From Bacteroidota bacterium (GTDB lineage: Bacteria; Bacteroidota; Bacteroidia; B-17B0; Aurantibacillaceae): DNA of 64,000 nucleotides. Shown piece by piece: positions 1-8,424 of the stretch (positions are counted from its first letter, which is position 1; each line of letters starts with the position of its first letter). Location of the stretch: positions 62,001 to 126,000 of the forward strand of contig CANFTW010000004.1 in NCBI GenBank assembly GCA_947450025.1, in the 5' to 3' direction. The position numbers were made by a program, and so were the translations under genes. The notes under the pieces are model-generated. The model saw only the letters and a program-made list of their open reading frames with translations, made no database searches and was not told the origin of the DNA.

Positions 1-831
1 TGTTAATTGAGATAATCCATATACTAGTTTTGAATCAGTCATAAAAACACCTGGTTTATAACTACTTGTTCCGTCCTTAAGGTTAGAAGTAATTAGATTA
101 GAATTATTAAAAAGTATATCAAGACCAAGCTGTACCTTAGAAAATTCACTTGTGGAATTGAGATTTGGATTTTGCTCAAACGCTGCTCCAATATCATTAT
201 AAATTTGCCTATAACTTAAATTTGGATCGTTTCCAATTGTATTAACATAACTTGTAAGAATGTTTTTTAAATTTCCATTAGGCATATTATTTGAAAGATT
301 TAAAATAAATTTATCATCAATATTTAACGGATTATCAGGATTTTTTTCAAGTTGGATTAGGATAGCCTTTAATGTTTTCGATAATTCTTCGTTACTAGAA
401 CCTTTTTCTTTTTAATTAATATCTATCCCTAAATTATTATTGTTATCAATATTTGTAGTATTAGATGTAATTCCTTGATTTGCAACTTGAGTGTTTGATT
501 TTCCAACCATTATGCCCCATTCCGGCTCTTTACTCAGATATTCTGGACAACAATATGGCTGGCCCATTTGTTTAATATTGCCTTTACAAGCTGTAATCAT
601 GGCCGAAACTTTTCTTTTATCCTCAACTTTTTCACAATATTTTGCTGAACAAAAATATAATGCAAGCATGGCACATTGTGAACAGCCTTGGGCGTCTTGA
701 GTTTCTGTTAACTTTTTGTATTTAGCCATTTCTGAGTCTTTGGCTTCTGTACATTGCCCAAAAGCTTGTATTTGGCTCTGAATAAGGATTATAATTAAAT
801 AATATTGTATAAATTTTAGTTGTGTTGTCAT
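1..831 (-). pseudogene. Secreted Cys-rich-module protein split by an in-frame stop; 3' end off the window
   Basis: Translation from the ATG at 831 gives a signal peptide (hydrophobic run, ending near QAFGQ) followed by a Cys-rich module with CTEAKDSEMAKYKK, GCSQCAMLALYFC, TACKG and PYCCPEYL, eight cysteines in all. An Asn-rich linker then ends at a TAA (412-414). The same frame is open for all 137 remaining codons to the window edge, encoding a plausible soluble region (EELSKTLKAILIQLEKNPDN and onward). I therefore read 1-831 as one gene interrupted by a single nonsense codon, or one using readthrough. A real 139-residue protein followed by an unrelated frame is less likely. The module is about 88% identical in protein to the one at 2624-3805. 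No known family is recognised. A sequencing error at the stop cannot be excluded. Confidence 0.7.
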
Positions 832-1540
832 TTACTTGTAAATTATTATGTAATGATCTAAATTACTGAATACTACTTAAATAATTTATTTTTTTATAGA
901 TTATAAATTATAGTCTCTAATATTTATTAAATATTTAATACAGAAGTGATATTATCTTTCCAATTGGATTATTATATGCAGAAATTATAGAATAGTTTAT
1001 TATTATTATTATAGTTTATATTTTCTGATTTAAGACCGGGTATATATCAATTTTATCTTTTTAGTTTTGAGCTTTTACTTTAAATTTAAAATAAAATTAA
1101 TTATTTATTCAAAAATTATCAAGAAAATTAAAAGATAAATCATAATTAAAAAACCAAAAAAATTTCATTAACTTTAATTTTATATCTATCGAAATTTTAA
1201 ATTAATTAATCGTATAATAAAAATATTTAAACATTATTTAAATTTTGATAAGACTTTTTTTATTTTGGATTTAAAAAATAGAAAGGTGTATTATTGGTTA
1301 TGTCATGTAAATTAAAATGTAAATTTAATATAATTAAAATGAATAATATTTTTATTTAATATTTTCTCGTTCATAATATTTTATTTTTATATTTACTTGT
1401 CTTAAATTCTGTTTTATAGTTATTATTTTCCAAATTATGCAAGATACATCTATACAAATCATTTACAAGTCTTCTGAAAACAATTAAATATTTAATTTCA
1501 AAAATTATTACAATAAAAAATTAATTATTTTGAAACTATT
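832..1540. other. Gene-free, very A+T-rich divergent spacer
   Basis: No ORF, RNA gene or exact TAnnTTTG box was recognised in these 709 bases, which separate the divergent starts at 831 and 1541. An imperfect inverted repeat just before the start at 1541 (TTTCAAAA near 1496 against TTTTGAAA near 1530) is the only structure noted. The region should hold both promoters, but none can be called with confidence. Confidence 0.6.
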
Positions 1541-2605
1541 ATGAAAAAAAAATATTTGTTCGAATTTAAAAATTTAGATGTTTTTAAAAATGATTTTTTT
1601 TTGCAAATCAAAAATATTTTATTTGCACTACTTTTTATAAATATTTTTCAATTAAAAGCTCAAACAGGAAATAAAAATAATATTACAAATAATTGTGATG
1701 CTTTAGTGAAATATCGAGATGAAATACTGATTCTTAAGTATGATAAAATAGCAAAAGATTATTCCGTTAAAAAGGATAATTTAAACTGGATAATTGCTAT
1801 GAAGCAAGAAGCAAAAGACGAATCAAAATGGGCCGCAAGTAATTCAGTCGGAATCTTAAAATACATTAATACAATTTGTAACGGAATCCAAAATGCATTT
1901 GCTATTGCAAGTCCTCAAGGCAATATTTTAAACTTAGCAAAAAAAATCCATGATGTTGATCAAATAAAAAGGAAAGAAAAATATTTTAATACTTTTTCTA
2001 AATCAATAGAAAATATTGAAAATCTCATGGCAGAGGATATTGAACAGGAATTAATTAAGGGTGCGCTTGTTAAAGAAACAGGCACTATTGGAGCTATTTA
2101 TTCTTTTTTTGATGATGCAAAAAAAGATTTAAAGGATATTAAAGATTGGAAACAATTAAGAATTGATGTAAATAATCAGTTATTAATGTTTGAAAAAAGT
2201 ATTATAGTCTATCAGGAAAAGTATGACTCTGAATTAAAAAAATTAGATCAGATAAATAGATACAATAATTACATAGCCGAATATTTAAATGAATATTGTA
2301 AAAAATCAAACAATATAATTGATAGTAAAGCATCCGCCAAGAATGAGTCTATTGGCGATAAAAAACTTTTAGCAACCTACAAGGAAGATGGGAAATGGAT
2401 AGCAATGGGACCATATATGACGACCGAGGGTTTTCCTTCTGAAAAGGAAGCATTAGAGTCTCTCTTTTATACTGAATCGGATATTACATTCCTTTGTCAA
2501 AGAGAAAAATATAAAATATATACATTAAATGAAAAAGTAAAACATGATGCAAGGGATATAAGAGCTTATTTAAAATCAATCGGTATAAATGACATCCCTG
2601 AATAG
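1541..2605 (+). CDS. Uncharacterised secreted protein with helical, coiled-coil-like middle
   Basis: 354 residues, family not recognised. The N-terminus has a long basic region, then a hydrophobic core (about residues 24-39) ending in LKAQ, consistent with Sec export. Residues 50-260 are rich in Lys, Glu, Asp, Ile and Leu, with long helical stretches and no obvious catalytic motif. The C-terminal segment (GKWIAMGPYMTT, then PSEKEALESLFY) loosely resembles the C-terminus of the next gene (TSEKDANSLRDSFLY), which suggests a shared terminal domain. It is first in a tight co-directional cluster: the next start lies 18 bases downstream. Base composition is strikingly A+T-rich compared with genes right of 6000. 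Confidence 0.65.
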   Translation: MKKKYLFEFKNLDVFKNDFFLQIKNILFALLFINIFQLKAQTGNKNNITNNCDALVKYRDEILILKYDKIAKDYSVKKDNLNWIIAMKQEAKDESKWAASNSVGILKYINTICNGIQNAFAIASPQGNILNLAKKIHDVDQIKRKEKYFNTFSKSIENIENLMAEDIEQELIKGALVKETGTIGAIYSFFDDAKKDLKDIKDWKQLRIDVNNQLLMFEKSIIVYQEKYDSELKKLDQINRYNNYIAEYLNEYCKKSNNIIDSKASAKNESIGDKKLLATYKEDGKWIAMGPYMTTEGFPSEKEALESLFYTESDITFLCQREKYKIYTLNEKVKHDARDIRAYLKSIGINDIPE

Positions 2606-2623
2606 ATAAATTAAAGTTACAAA

Positions 2624-3805
2624 ATGTTAACTAAAAAACGTTATTTAATATTCATTTTCTTAATTATGAAAATGACTGTATTTGCTCAATGCACTGAGGC
2701 AAAAGACTCAGAAATGGCAAAATATAAAAAATTGACAGAAACAAAAGATGCGCAAGGCTGCTCGCAATGTGCGATGTTGGCTCTTTACTTTTGTTCAGCT
2801 AGACACACGGTTTCTGTTGAAGACAAAAGAAAAGTTTCGGCCATGATTACAGCTTGTAAAGGCAATATTAAGCAGATGGGTGAGCCATACTGCTGTCCTG
2901 AATATTTAAATAAGCAACCAGAATGGGGAAAAGAAGCAAATAGCAATGATAAAGCTAATAATAAAGAAAATAATAATACTACAGATTTAGAAAATAAACT
3001 TAATGATGTCATTGTTTTTGGACAAAAATTAGAAAAAAGTTATTATTCAATGCAAGAAGTTGATAAAAATAGAAAAGAGCTAAACGAACTTTCATCACTT
3101 AAAGGAAATTTTAATTCAGTTGAAGAAATAGAAAATGTATTTCAGGAAAAGTTTAATAAAATAGCAAGTACTGTTGATAAAACTGTAGAATCGGAAAACT
3201 CTGCAATAGTTGATAACATTGCTACAATGAATCAATTGACTGGAGGGAATGAACTTATAGGGCAAGGAGTTGGATTAGTAGCAGGACTATTAAACAATAT
3301 TACCGCAGAAGATAGAAAAAGGGAATATGAAGAAAGATTGAAAAAACAAAAAGAGGAACAAATAAATAGATTAAAAGCAATGAAAGCTAGTCAGGTTGTT
3401 GAGGTAAGAAAAGCATTATTTTCAACTTTTCCAGATGGAGGTTTACCCGCGTCGTCTAAATCAATTGAAAATCAAGTTATTTATATTTTCTCATATAGTG
3501 CAAATCAATATACAATTATTAGAGATAAACCGACGCTCACTGTAACCAATGTTTTCAAGATAACAAGAAATGAAAACGGAACCTGGCCTTTTAAGAATGC
3601 AATACTAAAAAATTTACAATCTCAATTTAACAATGAAAATATCCCTATAATACTTGGCTTTTTTACCTCAGAAAAAGATGCCAATAGCTTAAGAGATTCA
3701 TTTTTATATTTAGCAAGCCAATGTGATTTTGATTTAAAATTTTTAACCTACACAAATAATAATGAAACAAATGATAAAAATGGCAATGATTTTTGGGAAA
3801 AGTAA
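2624..3805 (+). CDS. Secreted protein with N-terminal Cys-rich module (second copy)
   Basis: 393 residues. Residues 1-22 form a signal peptide ending FAQ, directly followed by the Cys-rich module (about 23-100) with seven cysteines: one at the mature N-terminus, GCSQC, YFC, TACKG and YCC. The spacing matches the interrupted copy at 1-831, which has one extra Cys. After an Asn/Lys-rich linker the protein is helical and charged (about 120-265, with EEIENVFQEKF and EDRKREYEERLKK), with a short Gly-rich stretch (GQGVGLVAGLL) between. The C-terminus has a mixed alpha/beta segment. With paired Cys and export the module is probably disulfide-bonded, but no family is recognised. The next gene overlaps its 3' end. 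Confidence 0.65.
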   Translation: MLTKKRYLIFIFLIMKMTVFAQCTEAKDSEMAKYKKLTETKDAQGCSQCAMLALYFCSARHTVSVEDKRKVSAMITACKGNIKQMGEPYCCPEYLNKQPEWGKEANSNDKANNKENNNTTDLENKLNDVIVFGQKLEKSYYSMQEVDKNRKELNELSSLKGNFNSVEEIENVFQEKFNKIASTVDKTVESENSAIVDNIATMNQLTGGNELIGQGVGLVAGLLNNITAEDRKREYEERLKKQKEEQINRLKAMKASQVVEVRKALFSTFPDGGLPASSKSIENQVIYIFSYSANQYTIIRDKPTLTVTNVFKITRNENGTWPFKNAILKNLQSQFNNENIPIILGFFTSEKDANSLRDSFLYLASQCDFDLKFLTYTNNNETNDKNGNDFWEK

Positions 3806-4727
3806 AAAGACGGAAAAATTGTTAATTATGAGTTTTATTTGCTTTGCAAATATGCAAATAATTGGACAATCAAAAGATGCAAATATCGTCTTTGTTCAGG
3901 CGGAAGAAAAATATAATGAAAAAAACTATAATGAAGCGCTTTCAAAATTACAATTATATGAAAATTTATCAAGTGCATCCAAAGAAAAAGCTCAGGTTTT
4001 AAAAATACAAATATACAGGGAACTTGCTTTAAAAGACAAATCGCAAGTTGTTAATTACAATAATTCCATCGAAGAATTAAAAAAAATGTATTCAGATGGA
4101 AAAAAAATTAATGTTGATGATTTGTATAGAATATTAAAAGAACAGCAGGAATTTGGAAAAGATGCTATCACTAATGCTAAAGATGATCTTAGCTCTTCAT
4201 CAAGTGAAATCAACATAGATGGTATTAAAATAGGAATGAATATAGAAGAAATACCATCGCAAATCGCTGCGAATTTTGATTGGAATGAAGGTGTAAAAGG
4301 ACAAGCTAATAACCAAATGAATTATGTTCCATTAATTTTCACTCCTAAAAAAGCCGGTACAGGAAGTGGTTTTAATTTTAAACTTGCAGGTATTCAAAAT
4401 ATAATCGCAGACGATAGAACTCGAAGAGTTATTGAAGTTTTTAAATTTACTGAAAACGGAAAATATAAGGAAAAAGACAAAACAGGATTAAGTAAATATA
4501 ATTCAATGGTTGAAGAATTAAAAGTAAAATATGGTAAAAGTAATATTACTGAAAATCCAGTGCGGATTAGTACAAGCAAGATTATGAACAGAGAAATGAC
4601 TACTGAATCTTATAGCACGATTTTACGTTCAAAATCAGTAACATACACTTTAACATACTCAATTGTTAATGGTGACAATTACTCAATAATTGAAATGTTA
4701 TGTATTCCAGATTATTTAAAAAACTAA
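3780..4727 (+). CDS. Secreted TPR-like protein, paralog of the next gene
   Basis: About 315 residues from the ATG at 3780. The open frame reaches back to an ATG at 3762, but starts at 3780 or 3786 give a better signal peptide (KSKKTEK, then LLIMSFICFANMQIIGQ). Mature residues begin with a TPR-like helical pair (AEEKYNEKNYNEALSKLQLYE). A Ser-rich linker then leads to a C-terminal domain starting IDGIKIGMNIEEIPSQI. The next gene has the same order of parts, so the two look like tandem duplicates that have diverged widely. The start lies inside the 3' end of the preceding gene, consistent with translational coupling. Function unknown; export and protein-protein contact through the TPR are inferred. 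Confidence 0.6.
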   Translation: MAMIFGKSKKTEKLLIMSFICFANMQIIGQSKDANIVFVQAEEKYNEKNYNEALSKLQLYENLSSASKEKAQVLKIQIYRELALKDKSQVVNYNNSIEELKKMYSDGKKINVDDLYRILKEQQEFGKDAITNAKDDLSSSSSEINIDGIKIGMNIEEIPSQIAANFDWNEGVKGQANNQMNYVPLIFTPKKAGTGSGFNFKLAGIQNIIADDRTRRVIEVFKFTENGKYKEKDKTGLSKYNSMVEELKVKYGKSNITENPVRISTSKIMNREMTTESYSTILRSKSVTYTLTYSIVNGDNYSIIEMLCIPDYLKN

Positions 4728-4731
4728 ATTT

Positions 4732-5586
4732 ATGAAAAGTCTAGCATTTATTATACTATTATTTTTATTTAGTCAAATCGTTTTCGCACAAGGTACTGAC
4801 CTTGCAATAAAGGCATATAAAGATGCGGAATTAGCATTTGATAATGGTAATTACGAAGATGCATTATCAAATTTAAATATTGCAGAAACAATGTTAAAGA
4901 AAACAAACCCGAAAATCCAAGAACTTAAAAGAAAATCATATAAGCTGTTAGCATTTTTAGACAGTGCAAAAAATTTCGAGTCATACTCTTCTTATGTAAA
5001 TGATTTAAATACGAAAAAATCTAGTTTAGCAAATAATGCAGTCATTGAGAAAAATAATTTTTCTAAAGAAAAAGTACTTTTTTTAGAAAACAAAAAAAAC
5101 AGTTTAATAAATCCTATAGAGAAAATTACACTTGGCCAATCATTTTCAACAATACAAAAACAGTTATATAACTTAATTGATTTTGAAAATCCAATAGAAG
5201 AAAATCATTTTATTCATTATATCAGAAAAGCTTCTTCAACAGAAACGGAAATAGGACTTTACGAAATTTCCGTTGATAAAAACAATGATAGAATTGTAAA
5301 AATTACTGCGATTTTTAAATCTTTTACATTTGAAGAATTTCAAAAGCAAAATATGAGTAAATTTTATAATGAAAAATTTTCAAAGTTTGGACAAAATGAT
5401 ATTTCTTCAGAAAACAATGTTTCAAAAATTAAAAAAAAGGATTATAATATTGCTATCACTCGAGCAAAAATAGATAATTCTACTTCATACTTTATAAGTT
5501 TATATACACCAACAAAACTTAAATATAAGGACTTAACAAGTAGTAATTCAATGTATTTTTATATGGAAGGTTATGAAATTAAATAG
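4732..5586 (+). CDS. Secreted TPR-like protein, last gene of the accessory operon
   Basis: 284 residues. The signal peptide (MKSLAFIILLFLFSQIVFAQ) is clear. A TPR-like pair (AYKDAELAFDNGNYEDALSNL) follows, then a charged helical linker and a C-terminal domain beginning PIEKITLGQSFSTIQKQL. The layout mirrors the upstream neighbour (IKIGMNIEEIPSQI at the equivalent point), supporting an ancient tandem duplication. Only four bases separate it from that neighbour. No catalytic motif was seen. Very low G+C. No strong terminator follows directly; A+T-rich sequence continues to about 5760. Confidence 0.6.
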   Translation: MKSLAFIILLFLFSQIVFAQGTDLAIKAYKDAELAFDNGNYEDALSNLNIAETMLKKTNPKIQELKRKSYKLLAFLDSAKNFESYSSYVNDLNTKKSSLANNAVIEKNNFSKEKVLFLENKKNSLINPIEKITLGQSFSTIQKQLYNLIDFENPIEENHFIHYIRKASSTETEIGLYEISVDKNNDRIVKITAIFKSFTFEEFQKQNMSKFYNEKFSKFGQNDISSENNVSKIKKKDYNIAITRAKIDNSTSYFISLYTPTKLKYKDLTSSNSMYFYMEGYEIK

Positions 5587-5770
5587 TTAATAAAAATTAA
5601 ATTAATTAACAGTTTTTAATTCGTAGAATTTTATAATTATATATTTCTAATATTTTTCTTTTCATAAAATACTAATAGATATTTTAAAATTAGTAAAGTA
5701 AATCTAAAAAACACACATAGTTTTAAAAGAGTAAAAAAATACAGATTCGAATAAATAAAAAATTTAAAAT

Positions 5771-5796
5771 TTTTGTAGAAATAGGGAATCGAACTG
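5771..5796 (-). other. tRNA 3'-end-like fragment (possible attachment-site remnant)
   Basis: Read on the minus strand, this segment resembles the T-loop and 3' acceptor strand of a tRNA (TTCGATT, then CCC and TTTCTAC). The 5' half of a tRNA is absent: the preceding bases do not form the T-stem. It lies where very A+T-rich accessory genes give way to core genes. Tyrosine-recombinase elements commonly leave such tRNA 3' ends as attachment sites. No integrase is seen here, so this is only a suggestion. Confidence 0.25.
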
Positions 5797-5843
5797 TTTA
5801 AAATCTTCATATACTAAAGATATTATATTTTTCCGCTTTTTCT

Positions 5844-5911
5844 GAATGTCTTTCGCTACATTCTGGCTCTTTGCTAAAAACATCCACTGGATGTTTTCTT
5901 AACGCAAAGCC
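5844..5911. repeat. Nested inverted repeats in the island/core spacer
   Basis: Three stem pairs occur in 68 bases: GAATGT (5844) with ACATTC (5858); AAAACATCCA (5877) with TGGATGTTTT (5888), a near-perfect odd palindrome with one central base; and GGC..TTTGC (5865-5874) with GCAAAGCC (5904-5911) enclosing the latter. No T-run follows, so this is not an ordinary terminator. It could be a small repeated element or a protein-binding site. Confidence 0.5.
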
Positions 5912-5956
5912 CTGATAAACCGAAGTTTTTACAAAATGTTCATTTTAACATATAAA

Positions 5957-5988
5957 AAGCCTCAAGCCCCAAGAAATTCTTGAGGCTT
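5957..5988 (-). terminator. Terminator of tex
   Basis: AAGCCTCAAG (5957-5966) pairs perfectly with CTTGAGGCTT (5979-5988) around a 12-base loop. It lies just past the tex stop codon, and a T-rich tract follows on the minus strand. Confidence 0.8.
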
Positions 5989-6006
5989 CATTAAATCTAT
6001 CTTAGG

Positions 6007-8253
6007 TTATTTCTTAAACTTTCCTTTCAATGCCGCTAATGCCGACATCATATCATTTGGATCGTAGCTTGCTACTTCTTCCTTTTTAGGAGTTGGTTTT
6101 TTATGCGCTGTAATGCCTTCGCCTTTCATAGATAAAGCAATACGCTTACGTTTTACATCGCATTCGGTAACATTTACCCACACTTGCTGCCCAACTTTCA
6201 CCACTATGTTAGGATCATCCACAAATGTATCACTCAACTGAGAAATATGCACTAAACCATCTTGATGAACACCTACATCTACAAAGGCACCAAAATTTGT
6301 CACGTTAGTTACAATACCCGGTAAGCGCATTCCTTCTCTTAAATCTTCAATGCTATGCACATGCTCATCAAAACTAAATACTTCAAATGATTTACGAGGG
6401 TCGCGACCTGGTTTTTCCAACTCACTCATAATATCTTTTAAGGTTGGTAAACCAATGGCATCGGTTACATAAGACATTAAATTTATTTTTTTACGTAAGT
6501 CTTTATCCTTTATCAAATCGTCAATACTGCAATTTAAATCGCTAGCCATTTTTTCTACAATATGATATGCCTCTGGATGCACCGCACTTTTATCTAATGG
6601 ATGAATGCCATCTCTGATGCGCAAAAACCCAGAACATTGTTCAAATACTTTATCGCCCATACGATTCACTTTTAATAACTCTTTACGAGATTTAAAGGCA
6701 CCATGTTCGTTACGATAGTCCACAATGTTTTTAGCTAAGCCCTCTCCAATACCTGACACATAAGACAGTAATTGTTTAGAAGCCGTATTTAACTCAACCC
6801 CTACTCCATTTACACAGCTCATAACCACGTCATCCAATTTATTTTTTAAAGCCGTTTGGTCTACATCATGCTGATACTGGCCAACACCAATGGATTTAGG
6901 ATCTAACTTTACTAACTCTGCCAATGGATCAGCCAAACGACGACCAATGGATACGGCACCACGCACGGTTAAATCGTATTCAGGAAATTCTTCACGAGCC
7001 ACATCTGATGCTGAATAAATAGATGCCCCAGCTTCGCTCACCATAATCACCGGAATTGTTTTTGGTAATACTTCAATACTTCTAATAAACTGTTCAGTTT
7101 CGCGAGAAGCCGTTCCATTACCAATGGCAATGGCTTCTAATTCGTATTTAGCACATAATGCCATTACCACATGTTGTGAATCCATCACACGTCGTTGAGG
7201 TTCATGCGGATAAATGACGGTTTCTTCTAATAACTTACCTTGTGCATCTAATGCCACTACCTTGCATCCTGTTCTAAAACCAGGATCAATGGCCAACATA
7301 GATTTTTGTCCTAATGGTGACGCTAATAATAACTCACGTAAATTATCGGCAAACACCTGAATAGCTTTTTCATCTGCTGTTTGCTTTGTCATTAAACGCA
7401 TTTCGGCTTCAATGCTTGGCTGCAATAAACGTTTGTAACCATCCTCAATGGCTAAAGCAATTTGCTCGGCACATTCGTTTCGAGAGATGATGAATTGTTT
7501 TTTTAATTGTTCATGTGCTACTTCATCATCAATGATGATATCTAAAATTAAAAAATCTTCTTTCTCTCCACGACGCATCGCTAGCATTCGGTGACTTGGA
7601 CAAGACATTAAAGGTTCTTCCCACTCAAAATAATCTTCAAATTTTTGACCTTCTTCTTCTTTCCCTCTAATCACTTTTGTTTTAATAATCGCCGACTTCT
7701 TGAACAATGTTCTCATGCCTTCACGAGCCACCGCATCTTCACTCATAATTTCAGAGATGATATCTCTTGCTCCAGCTAACGCCTCATCAGGATGTTCAAC
7801 ATCTAATTCTTTATTCACATATTGTAAAGCCTCCGGAAACAACTCTTTAGTTTGTTGCGCTAATATTAATTGAGCTAATGGCTCTAAACCTTTTTCGCGA
7901 GCAACAGTAGCTTTAGTGCGGCGTTTTGGTTTGTAGGGTAAATACAAATCTTCTAAAGTTGATAAAGTTTCGGCAGCCGTAATTTTATCGGATAACTCTT
8001 GAGTTAACTTACCTTGGCCTTCAATAGATTTTAAGATACTTTCTCGTCGTTGTTCTAATTGACGTAAACGTTCAATTTCATTTTTAATGGTAATGACCTG
8101 TACTTCATCTAAACTACCAGTGACCTCTTTTCGGTAGCGAGAAATAAATGGTACGGTGGCACCTTCGTCTAATAATTCAACGGTTGATTTTACTTGCTTG
8201 GCATCGATTTTTAATTCGGCGGCAATTTTAAAAAATAAAGAAGCGTCTGTCAT
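6007..8253 (-). CDS. tex: Transcription accessory protein Tex (S1 RNA-binding)
   Basis: 748 residues, the normal length of the Tex/YhgF family. The order is canonical: N-terminal helical region (ELLDEGATVPFISRYRKE), YqgF-like RNase H fold (LAIDPGFRTGCKVVALD), helix-hairpin-helix (VSGIGEGLAKNIVDYR) and a C-terminal S1 domain (LPGIVTNVTNFGAFVDVGV, LVHISQLS). Tex binds nucleic acid and influences transcription and stress tolerance. It is transcribed alone, with a -7 box at 8282-8289 and a terminator at 5957-5988. It marks the start of core-like, less A+T-rich sequence. Confidence 0.95.
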   Translation of the reverse strand: MTDASLFFKIAAELKIDAKQVKSTVELLDEGATVPFISRYRKEVTGSLDEVQVITIKNEIERLRQLEQRRESILKSIEGQGKLTQELSDKITAAETLSTLEDLYLPYKPKRRTKATVAREKGLEPLAQLILAQQTKELFPEALQYVNKELDVEHPDEALAGARDIISEIMSEDAVAREGMRTLFKKSAIIKTKVIRGKEEEGQKFEDYFEWEEPLMSCPSHRMLAMRRGEKEDFLILDIIIDDEVAHEQLKKQFIISRNECAEQIALAIEDGYKRLLQPSIEAEMRLMTKQTADEKAIQVFADNLRELLLASPLGQKSMLAIDPGFRTGCKVVALDAQGKLLEETVIYPHEPQRRVMDSQHVVMALCAKYELEAIAIGNGTASRETEQFIRSIEVLPKTIPVIMVSEAGASIYSASDVAREEFPEYDLTVRGAVSIGRRLADPLAELVKLDPKSIGVGQYQHDVDQTALKNKLDDVVMSCVNGVGVELNTASKQLLSYVSGIGEGLAKNIVDYRNEHGAFKSRKELLKVNRMGDKVFEQCSGFLRIRDGIHPLDKSAVHPEAYHIVEKMASDLNCSIDDLIKDKDLRKKINLMSYVTDAIGLPTLKDIMSELEKPGRDPRKSFEVFSFDEHVHSIEDLREGMRLPGIVTNVTNFGAFVDVGVHQDGLVHISQLSDTFVDDPNIVVKVGQQVWVNVTECDVKRKRIALSMKGEGITAHKKPTPKKEEVASYDPNDMMSALAALKGKFKK

Positions 8254-8281
8254 TTTATAGTGTGTTAAATAGTCCTATGAA

Positions 8282-8289
8282 CAAATATA
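8282..8289 (-). promoter_or_regulatory. -7 promoter box for tex
   Basis: On the minus strand TATATTTG matches the Bacteroidota TAnnTTTG -7 consensus, 29 bases before the tex start. No clear -33 TTG at 19-base spacing was found. Confidence 0.45.
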
Positions 8290-8424
8290 ATCCTATAAAA
8301 CCTTTGTTGAGCCCTGATTTATGAACAGTTAAGCGATTTTAAAATCTTATAAAAGACTCACTATGAAAGACTTAAAATATAAAATGTTGAAAAATAATTA
8401 AGTTATGTTTCATACAGCAAACGG

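Noticed and set aside
491-700. Plus-strand 69-codon frame opposite the Cys-module gene
   Set aside because: Shadow of the minus-strand module, as shown by its conserved protein and silent-site pattern; the same applies to 2785-3012.
832-1540. Possible small RNA or promoter in the divergent spacer
   Set aside because: Only A/T-rich sequence and weak imperfect hairpins; no exact TAnnTTTG box near either start.
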